From Latrodectus hesperus (lineage: Eukaryota; Arthropoda; Arachnida; Araneae; Theridiidae): 64,000 nucleotides of DNA. Where the stretch lies: positions 71,588,109 through 71,652,108 of the forward strand of contig CM075853.1 in the NCBI GenBank assembly GCA_037975125.1, in the 5' to 3' direction. Under the pieces are notes generated by a model. It was not told the DNA's origin, did no database searches, and saw only the letters and a list, made by a program, of their open reading frames with translations. Both the position numbers and the translations under genes were made by a program. Shown here piece after piece: positions 54,734-64,000 of this stretch (position 1 is its first letter; each line of letters begins with the position of its first letter).

Positions 54734-55765
54734 ATGTCTTCCCGACATCACTTAGATGATTTTATGCGTGGCCGAATTATTGGAAAGATCAAAGAAAGGC
54801 GAAAAATAACAGATGTTGCCAGGGTGTTCGACATCGTTCACAGCGTTGTTTCACGACTGTGGAAGTCATTTAAAACTATTGCAATGAGTAGTAGGCGGCA
54901 CGAGGGAGTTCGTGTTAGAAGTAAGACGCCTAAAGAAGACAGATATATCGTCCTATCAGCAAAAAGGAACAGGCGCACCACAGCTCAGCATGTGGCAAAT
55001 CAGTTTCTTGCTGCCTCAGGAAAGCAGATCTCCCGAAAAACTGTTGCCAGACGTTTGAGGGGAGGAGGACTATACGCCCGCAAACCTGTTGTGTGTGTCC
55101 CATTGACCAGACAGCACCGAACTGCCCGTTTGCAATGGTGTCGTGAGCATCGCAATTGGACTGAACAGGACTAGACATGCGTACTATTCTCAGATGAGAG
55201 TAGGTTCAGTATGTCATTGGACTGTAGACGCCAACTGATGTGGCGCTAGAGTGGTACTGCTTATCGTCCAGAAAATATCCAGGAAAGGGACCGATATCCC
55301 ACATGCAGTGTCATGGTGTGGGCCGGCATCATGATCAATGGCCGCACGCCCCTACATGTGGTGGCGAATAGGACTATGCCGGGTGAACGATACATTAATG
55401 AAGTTCTACTTCCTCATGTTCATCTTTTCCGTGGTGCTGTCGGTGATAAATTTGTTTATATGGACGACAACGCAACATGTCATCGAACACTCGCTGTTCA
55501 GGATTGTCTAGACAGCGAGGGTATTCAACACTTTGTATGGCCATCACGTTCTCCAGATCTAAACCCCATTGAAAATATGTGGGATGCTTTGGTGAGGCAA
55601 GTTGCTGATCGAAACTATCCTCCGATAAACAAGAACACACTCATCCATGCACTCCCAGAGGAATGGGATAAATATCCTCAACAGCTGCTGGATAATGTTG
55701 TGCAAAGTATGATACGACGTGTGGAATGTTGCATCACACTCCAGGGTGGACATATCCCGTACTGA
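54734..55765 (+). pseudogene. DD34E Tc1-type transposase, two in-frame TAG codons
   Basis: The enzyme binds the terminal repeats and catalyses cut-and-paste transposition. One frame runs from ATG at 54734 (MSSRHHLDDFMRGRIIGKI) to TGA at 55763 over about 343 codons, normal for the family. The N-terminal half is a paired-like double helix-turn-helix (RKITDVARVFDIVHSVVSRLW, then a basic linker, then KQISRKTVARRL). The catalytic triad is complete: Asp in LFSDESRF (55193-55195), Asp in YMDDNATCH (55466-55468) and Glu in SPDLNPIENMW (55571-55573), with 34 residues between the last two. It ends GGHIPY. The only breaks are TAG at 55172-55174, probably a former Trp, and TAG at 55247-55249. I chose 54734 as start because the conserved family sequence begins there; an upstream ATG at 54626 adds an unrelated leader. 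Antisense open frames here are shadows. Confidence 0.93.
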
Positions 55766-55983
55766 TACCTTTCTACAAGGTGCCTGCTGACTTTTAGATG
55801 CATAGTTCCATTTTTCCGTATGCAGCATCAAATGAACATTTTTTTTCTTTCAGATGTTTCACAGCTTTTGTACTTTCCAGAATAATAAATATTCTTTATT
55901 CTAGTGTCAAAACAGTGTGGCAATTATATTTATCCTACCAGGCCTCATGTCTCGCTTAATTTTATGCTATATTGCAATTTGTG

Positions 55984-56008
55984 ATCCATCCTTAGCAATT
56001 GTCCAGCA

Positions 56009-56011
<3 letters not shown>
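55984..56011 (-). repeat. Right terminal inverted repeat of the Tc1-type element
   Basis: Ends TTGTCCAGCAGTG on the plus strand, followed directly by TATATA. Complement of the left repeat with two mismatches. Confidence 0.93.

Positions 56012-56060
<49 letters not shown>
56012..56060. repeat. (AT)n microsatellite, right of the Tc1-type insertion
   Basis: About 48 bp of AT dinucleotides continue the tract left of the element. Confidence 0.93.
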
Positions 56061-56522
56061 TTCGCTTATCTCATTTGCTGTTAAATTGTGGAAAATAAGT
56101 ACATTTCTTTATCACATGGGTGTATATATCTTTCATCTTCGGAGTGGCATACTCTCGAGTCTTCTAGGCATCATCCCTTATGAGACATGAATTTCATTCA
56201 TTATCGATGAAAAGTCATTCCCAAGGTGAAATATACAGAGGAAAAGTTCACCACGATACAAATGCAGAATATTGCTTTCCTAAGTAAAAGCTACAGATTC
56301 AATCTCATGTACTTTTGGCCAACGGACACTGAATGTTACATGTCTACATTCAAAATGCATATTTGTCAAGATATTTCTTGAAAATTGTATATTCAAGAAA
56401 TAATAAATATATTGGAAAGTATAAATATGCGGTGAATTTTTAAATATCTTGCAGCAATCTTGCGCTATTATGTTACCCGCTAAGCACAAAAATAAGATAT
56501 AGAGGAAATTTTTAAAAGTAAA
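56061..56522. other. Spacer, nothing recognised
   Basis: Slightly less AT-rich sequence without a recognisable gene; a 69-codon minus-strand open frame at 56280-56489 has no motif. Confidence 0.55.
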
Positions 56523-58597
<2,075 letters not shown>

Positions 58598-58778
58598 GTA
58601 GACCGGACCCCATTCGAATAATTGGATTTTTTGAAAAGAGTGTCTATTTTAATTATTTTTTTAGTTTCAAAATGGGAGAAATAAGCAATACATATTTTTG
58701 AAGAACAAGTAATCAATTAAATGAAAGTTTTGTAAGTGAATACAGTATGTATGTACACTCCTGTAAATGAAAGTCATT

Positions 58779-59131
58779 GCTAGCTGAATATCTTGGTCAG
58801 GGTAAGCTTTTTCACCTTCATCTGTTTTCGAGCAGCCAAGTCGCGCATCTGTTCAGCAATGAGAATTTGCATGAGGTCACACTCGAACTGATGCTCTATC
58901 CATTTCAAAGCTATTTCCAATCCGGCAAATGTTTCACTAGCTGGTGGTCTCGTATCTATTTCAACTTGGACATTAAGGTCATCTTCTTCCTCGTCACTTT
59001 CAATAAGTTTATCATCATATTCAGTTTTAAATTTAGGACTCGCTCATAATCAATTCTCCTATATCTTCAGCACTAACTTCTGAACATCCAGAAATTTTCA
59101 AAAGAATGTTTTTGAACTCTTCAGATGACAC

Positions 59132-59134
<3 letters not shown>
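58779..59134 (-). pseudogene. C-terminal remnant of a pogo/Tigger (jerky-like) transposase
   Basis: Reading down from 59134, the frame gives DVSSEEFKNILLKISGC and then SAEDIGELIM, stops near 59035, and resumes one frame over with an acidic run (ESDEEEDD). It continues with ALKWIEHQFECDLMQILIAE and RDLAARKQMKVKKLTLTKIF before TAG at 58781. An acidic segment followed by an IEHQ/ARK/LTLTKFF-type tail is typical of the C-terminus of Tigger and jerky-like proteins. The upstream catalytic DDE region and the CENP-B-like DNA-binding domain are missing, so it cannot act. The long plus-strand open frame at 58777-59049 is the antisense shadow of this remnant. The family call rests on motif resemblance; the one frameshift and the deletion are seen directly. 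Confidence 0.7.
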
Positions 59135-59213
<79 letters not shown>

Positions 59214-59240
59214 CTCTCTTTCTCTCTCTCTCACTCTCTT
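59132..59240. repeat. (CT)n/(CTTT)n microsatellite at the transposon deletion junction
   Basis: About 100 bp of CT with interspersed TTTCTC units, sitting exactly between the transposase tail and the terminal-repeat side of the pogo-type element. Confidence 0.93.
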
Positions 59241-59314
59241 TCATTCTCATCTTCTCTCTTCTATTCTTCACTCTAATTTATTTTCTGAAATTTTGAAAGT
59301 GATTCAGATAGTAA

Positions 59315-59356
59315 GTCATTCAGATAGACGGAGTTCAGATAATTGGTGTTCTACTG
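59315..59356 (-). repeat. Terminal and subterminal repeats of the pogo-type element
   Basis: On the plus strand TTCAGATA occurs at about 59303, 59318 and 59333, then AATTGGTGTTCTACTG ends the element before TA. Repeated subterminal motifs are typical transposase-binding sites in pogo-type elements. Confidence 0.65.
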
Positions 59357-61610
59357 TATATCATTTTATGACGTGAAAACAAATTTTTGATTGACATTTA
59401 TTGTTGTTTACTACAAATTAACTGATTTAAGTTTACTACAAATTATTCTATTAGTGCCAGATATTTAAATTATCAAAATATTTTTTTCGTGGATCATTTA
59501 AAATTTTTTATTCCATTCTTCAAAAATAAAGCTTCATTCCATTCCCCCAAAATGCTTGAAAATACATTACAAAAACTAAACGATCGACTCTCTTCAATTT
59601 TCCAAAATAGCCAATTGAGTTAAAATTATCCTAAATAAATCTTATAATTTGCCTTTACATTCAAATGATAATATAAAAATAGTTTCACTCAAATTTCTTC
59701 ATATTTATTAAATTAAATAACTTAAAGCAAATATCCGCCTAACTATTTTGATTCCTGACTTTCAATATCTGCGAACTTTTTAAGTTCCCCCTATCTTCTT
59801 AATTAAAAATATTTTGTGCACAATATTAGAATTTCTTCATTCTTACACATGTTTAAGAAATACATCAATTTATAATTTTTAAGCATACGTAAGATTAAAA
59901 GCTCTTTAAATTAAAAAATATATGTTTTGGATCAAAATTCTAAATATCGTTGTATCAATAGGTGATGTTCTAAAAAATGATCTATAAATTAAATAAATGT
60001 CACATTAAAATACAATTTTGAATCCTAAAGTCTTAAAAACTTTTGTCCTTTCTTTCGAAGAACTCAATTGGTAAATAGAATGCCAAAAAGTATGAAAATG
60101 TTTTTTTCAAATAAAATAATATGTTTCAAATGAAAATAATGGAAATATTTTCAAATATATTTCTAAAAAAAAGAACTTTTAAAAAATTTTAAATATATAT
60201 CATGAAATTTAATGGATATTGAATAAAATATTTTCGAAACTTAATTGAAATGAGAATCGATATTTTTCCTGTTTTGGTGAAATAGAAAAAAATTTCCATT
60301 CAAAACTATACAGATCTGTATACTTCAATTTTCACAAAATAAAAATTAGTTCTATTTCAGTATCAGGGTATAAAATAGTTATACCAGTGTGAATTCCATT
60401 TATATGCAAAACAGTTTCTGTGTGCATGCCTGTGTATTTTATATAAATATATCACTATATTTCAATTTTGGTGTATGTTTACCTTTCAGACCGTAATTAA
60501 AGTCATTGTTTACATAAGTTTTTGAATGTTTTTGTGATACTCATCATGTCTTGCCTTTAAAGTAGAATTTGTATTTTTACTTTTACTGTTTTATCAATTG
60601 CATTTTTTTCCATCACAATATTAAAGAAGGCATAAAATACTACGTGATTTTGAAATTAATCAAAGGAAACACCCACGTATCCACTTATTGATTTCCCTCT
60701 TCTTAAGAAGCACAATAAGTGGTGACTTTTAAGTTTTCTGGTATTTTTCATAAAAGGGTTTTAATACAATTAACTTGAGCTTGAATTTTTCATCGATTTA
60801 TGACTGGAATTATAAAGAGTCGAATTATTCCTGATACTAAAATAAATGTTTCCTATCTCACAAAACTCTTTCCAATGCCCAAAATTTTGAAAAAACTTAA
60901 CATTTTCCTAAATATGTGTTATCAATAGTTTGTCTTTCTGATACAGAATCACTATCATCTGCTCATAAGCAAAATGACTTAAAATTGAATTCTATCCATG
61001 AGTTCTTGGAAGGAGTTTCATTTGATTAATGTCTATTCATGGTAATCTTCAAAAAGACTTATCTTTGAAAAAAAAACTGAGTATTTATAATATAAAGATT
61101 TTTCATTGTATATTGCTACGCCAATATTTTTAATAATTTTATGAAAATATTTTTAATTTTTCCACATACACACGCTTCCGTTTCCTAACATTTAAGATTG
61201 GCGTCAATTTGTTTTAATACAAATATTACATAAAATATAAAATACAGTAAACATATAAAATAATTAATAATTGGTTCTGGTATGTAAATAGTTATTGTTG
61301 TAAAAACACTTTAATTTTTCTACAAAAGAAAACAACCTAATATTATAAAATTTTATGTTCATGACAATTAAGGAAAATAAATTAATACTTTAAAGGCAGT
61401 TGCAAATTCTTCTTGTACAAGAATCAAAAATCAGCTTTATAAAAAAAATTTCCAAAAACCATATACGAATACCAAAGGCATATTAGTTCAATATTTTTAT
61501 TGAGTTTTTAATTTAGCATAATTACAAGGAATGTATAAAATCTTTTACCTTAACTACTTAAAGCGTAAAGTAAGTGATTAGTTTTTAACTATTAAAAATT
61601 CAAAAATATC
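59357..61610. other. AT-rich desert, no gene seen
   Basis: The only structure noted is the inverted repeat at 60681-60722. Confidence 0.65.
60681..60722. repeat. 10-bp inverted repeat with internal palindrome
   Basis: CCACTTATTG (60681-60690) pairs with CAATAAGTGG (60713-60722). The 22-nt spacer contains the palindrome CTTCTTAAGAAG. Confidence 0.7.
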
Positions 61611-61611
61611 T

Positions 61612-62640
61612 CCCTGTGCAACAAGGAATACAACACAGGGCCCGAAGGTACAATAAATGTACTACATAACAAATCCAAATAAATCATGAGATGAAAAAAA
61701 TAATAATAAAAGAAGGCAGAGAGAAAAAAAGAGATATAAAAATAAAAAAGGAGTTAGATAACGGCATGGATAAACTTTTTAAAAAATTCAAAATTCTCTT
61801 TCTTTACTAGATCCACCAAAATCGGGGGCCACCTGTTATTTAAGTCTTTACAAAGCTTGTTCATTTCTTCTGAAACAGATGGGCATTCAAGAAGAATGTG
61901 AGAAGGGTTGTCACTCCCAGAGTTGCACATGCACACCTCACTGTTTTTAATGTGGAAACGGTGTAAGTAGCTGTTGAATTGTCCATGTCCAGTGAGAAAT
62001 TGTGTAATTTTAAAGTCAGTGTAGAACCAGTAGTTCTTAATTCTACAGGGAACTGATGGGAAAAAAGATTTTGTCCTCTTACAATTAGAAGAGGAAACAA
62101 AAATTACCTTCCAATATAGTCACTTTTTAAAAAAAATTTTTAAATATATCTATGTTTTGAGAAAATAGGAATTTATATATGAAGAAAGTGTTTGATTTGT
62201 AAAGGAAGTTTTAAAAATAGAATAATCACAAATAACTTTTAGTAGTAAGACTATTCAGAGTAAAGCCTCTTGATATCAACTTCAGCCATATTTGAAACCT
62301 GGAATAGGTATTGGGAGAGAGAGAGTTTTTGTAAGCACGAGCATTTTTAAAGTTTTCTATTTTTCCTTCATTGTGATGTCCGACAAGAAGCCAAAATGCA
62401 GTGTGTTTTTTTGATGTTATAATTGAAGAGGTTGTAAAATTAATCTTAATTAGCTTTAGGAAGTGGAATAAATTTTGTCTCAAAAATTTAAACAAACAAA
62501 TACATTTCACCAACAATAAATATTTCTTTATTTCTCTAGTTATAACTAGTGCAATGTAATCTTTTTTCTGGAAAATAGAAACATTATACAGAAAGTTGTA
62601 CTCCAATCTAATCTCCCTTTTATGTTTTTTTTTAAATTTT
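61612..62640 (-). mobile_element. 3' end of a second non-LTR retrotransposon (RNase H-bearing), decayed
   Basis: On the minus strand an RNase H-like remnant is followed by a Cys/His tail, a stop at 61754 and about 140 bp of AT-rich trailer. Near the probable 3' end, CCCTGTG (about 61613) pairs with CACAGGG (about 61641) across a 15-nt loop. No reverse transcriptase was recognised upstream, so the copy is 5'-truncated or too decayed. RNase H after the reverse transcriptase occurs in the R1, LOA and I groups, but not in the Jockey-type element at 12.4 kb, so this is a different lineage. No target duplication or poly(A) was identified; the upstream limit is arbitrary. Confidence 0.6.
61754..62606 (-). 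pseudogene. RNase H and Cys/His C-terminal region of a non-LTR polyprotein
   Basis: The best part, from about 62123 down to TGA/TAA-type termination at 61754, reads FLTGHGQFNSYLHRFHIK, then CMCNSGSDNPSHILLECP, and ends FFKKFIHAVI. The TGHG-x-F-x-x-YLHRF block followed by C-x-C and HILLECP is the characteristic end of RNase H-bearing non-LTR polyproteins. Upstream, 62226-62606 is open for 126 codons and contains KNARAYKNSLSPN, reminiscent of the RNase H segment preceding the usual FQAE block. Between them the sequence is interrupted by stops and frame changes but keeps KVTILEGN-like residues. RNase H would help remove the RNA strand after reverse transcription. The C-terminal call is good, the RNase H assignment of the upstream open stretch tentative. 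The copy is inactive. Confidence 0.6.
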
Positions 62641-64000
62641 ATATTTTTTTTACTTTTTTAGTAGTGTAGATATTATTATCTCTGATAAAGGTAAAGAAGT
62701 ATCCTTTACTTAAGGGCATTTGCAATACTAGCTCATCGAGTGATAAATAAGTATTCTTTACCAACTATAGCATGTTATTATGAAATGAGTTATAACGAGC
62801 TCGTTTTGAGACAAATAAGTATCTTTTATTTAATATAAATGTTGTTTCATTTCTCTTGTTCAGACTTCAGAGATCGTTCTAAGACAAAAAATAAAACGAC
62901 GTCTATATGCCGTCATATAAGTACTTTGTACCGAGAAACTATCTTTCACTTTAATTACCCTTTCATGATATTTAGTTTCTCGCATTCATGTATTTATTTC
63001 CATCTTTTTTTAGTTAGTAGGGAATAGTTATAACCTCTGACTGGTACAAATCAATATCCCTTAAAGTACAATTTTGACCTCTATATAGTTAGTATTTCTT
63101 AGCATAGCGTGGTGCTTTCTACCTAACAAAATGCTCCTTATTTCCCTACCGCTATTTATATTTTTACTAAAATACCTATTTTTTTTACCTTTTTATGCTT
63201 TATATTTTTCTTCGTCATTACATATTACTATATCTGATTTAGGCAAATGGATGCATTTATAACAAAAAAGAATTTTATTGGAATAAAATATTAACATAGA
63301 ACTTTCAGCAAAATAAATACTTTTTCCCCTTAAAGGACTTCCTTTTCTATATAAAAATGTTATATCACCATGAGACATATGGACATTCTTTATTTGTGAT
63401 TACTTTTTTACACGATGGGAATTTGATATTACTATAGCTATACTAAATAGCAATGATTATTTTTATTTAAAGTGATTTTTCAGTGTTATATCATGATGTT
63501 GTAAAGGAAAGCAGGGTTTCTTTAGAAGATATCACATTTTTTTAATGCTTTCTAATTACTTATTAAAAAGGATTAAATTTTCTTCTGATATGAGATACCT
63601 AAACCTCAATTCAGAGGAAAATTTAATAAATATTATAATAATTTTAAGGTATTTCTTTTTCTCAGTCTTGTGTGTCTTCATTCTGAAAAAACAATTCAAT
63701 ACGTATTCAGCTTGTATCACGTATACATATGTGTATGTTCTACAATTTATGTCTTTTTCATACTACCGTTCATATTTCTTCAATTTTTACTGTTCTGTTA
63801 TGTGTAGGATCTAAAAATTTATGAAAATTTTATTGATATATATGAACGTATATAGATTTTTGAAAGACCAATTTGCATTTATAATCCAATGAAATTTCAG
63901 AAAAGTATACTCTTCAAAACACTTTAACACTTTTTTAAGATTATGTAGATATTATAATCATTAGTACTTAAAACATAATCAATAGTAAACTTTTATCAAA
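62641..64000. other. AT-rich sequence to the window end, no gene seen
   Basis: It may include undetected upstream parts of the RNase H-bearing element, but no reverse transcriptase motif is visible. Open frames at 62839-63027, 63193-63378 and 63545-63814 have no recognisable motifs. Confidence 0.55.

Larger units (their letters stand above)
54476..56011 (+). mobile_element. Tc1-type DNA transposon, complete to both ends, inserted in an (AT)n tract
   Basis: The element is 1,536 bp with 28-bp terminal inverted repeats and a single transposase gene, the standard architecture of Tc1 elements, which cut and paste into TA dinucleotides and duplicate them. The right flank is TATATA; the left flank reads TATATG, so one TA copy has become TG or has been blurred by microsatellite slippage. 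The sequence is much richer in G+C than its surroundings. Two TAG codons in the transposase make this copy unable to encode its own enzyme, but the near-perfect ends could still be recognised by a related transposase elsewhere. Confidence 0.93.
58598..59356 (-). mobile_element. Internally deleted pogo/Tigger-type DNA transposon
   Basis: On the minus strand the right end starts CAGTAGAACACCAATTATC at 59356, next to TA, as in pogo/Tigger elements. It is followed by three ATCTGAA-type subterminal motifs. Then come a (GA)n tract and directly the C-terminal part of a transposase; the DNA-binding and catalytic regions are absent. The other end is probably near 58598, where the plus strand reads AAGTAGACCGGACC, only partly similar to the right end, so this boundary is uncertain. 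Pogo-superfamily elements move by cut and paste and duplicate TA. This copy cannot make a transposase and resembles a stage towards a non-autonomous element. Confidence 0.65.

Noticed and set aside
54930..55831. Long minus-strand open frames opposite the Tc1 transposase
   Set aside because: Antisense shadows of a gene with recognisable catalytic motifs on the plus strand.
58777..59049. 90-codon plus-strand open frame
   Set aside because: The antisense strand gives a clear pogo/Tigger transposase tail; the plus frame is its shadow.
59125..59376. Ser-Leu repeat protein
   Set aside because: Translation of the (CT)n tract.

Overview
The window looks like a gene-poor, extremely AT-rich piece of an arthropod nuclear genome (sampled rows hold roughly 15-25 % G+C). 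Long (AT)n, (GT)n and (CT)n microsatellites, non-LTR retrotransposons and cut-and-paste DNA transposons rule out a bacterium or phage. The Jockey-like and Tc1-like proteins read like families common in spiders and other arachnids. That is an inference from protein style; no host marker gene is present. I find no convincing host protein-coding gene, rRNA, intact tRNA or CRISPR array. The window is best described as intergenic or intronic desert carrying a record of transposition and of microsatellite and short-repeat turnover.

Layout. 1-12.4 kb: AT-rich desert with an unidentified G+C-richer, possibly once-coding island (4260-4870, minus strand), a perfect 32-bp hairpin (6646-6715) and a long (AT)n tract (7682-7875). 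12.4-17.2 kb: an almost complete Jockey-clade non-LTR retrotransposon (12445-17206), flanked by an exact 12-bp target-site duplication. Its Gag-like ORF1 and endonuclease/reverse transcriptase ORF2 overlap by 8 bp and both are broken. 17.2-37 kb: desert with a 341-bp tandem dimer, a compound AT/GT microsatellite, two copies of a probable tRNA-derived SINE, and a perfect 28-bp hairpin. 37.2-37.6 kb: an old, strongly decayed Tc1-type transposase tail. 41-54 kb: short direct repeats, AT and GT microsatellites, a ~78-81-bp minisatellite interrupted by a foreign segment, and more foldbacks.

54.5-56.0 kb: a 1,536-bp Tc1-type transposon with 28-bp terminal inverted repeats, lying inside an (AT)n microsatellite. 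Its DD34E transposase is open apart from two TAG codons. 58.6-59.4 kb: an internally deleted pogo/Tigger-type element (C-terminal transposase tail plus one clear terminal repeat) with a (CT)n tract at the deletion junction. 61.6-62.6 kb: the decayed 3' end of a second non-LTR retrotransposon carrying an RNase H remnant and a Cys/His tail, minus strand.

None of these genes form a pathway; they are independent genomic parasites of different ages. By preserved ends and number of lesions, the Tc1 copy at 54.5 kb and the Jockey copy at 12.4 kb are the youngest. The pogo, RNase H and 37-kb Tc1 remnants are older. I did not find a convincing new biological system. The most distinctive observations are the Tc1 insertion inside a microsatellite, the structured 3' untranslated region of the Jockey element, and several near-perfect foldbacks with 6-nt loops.
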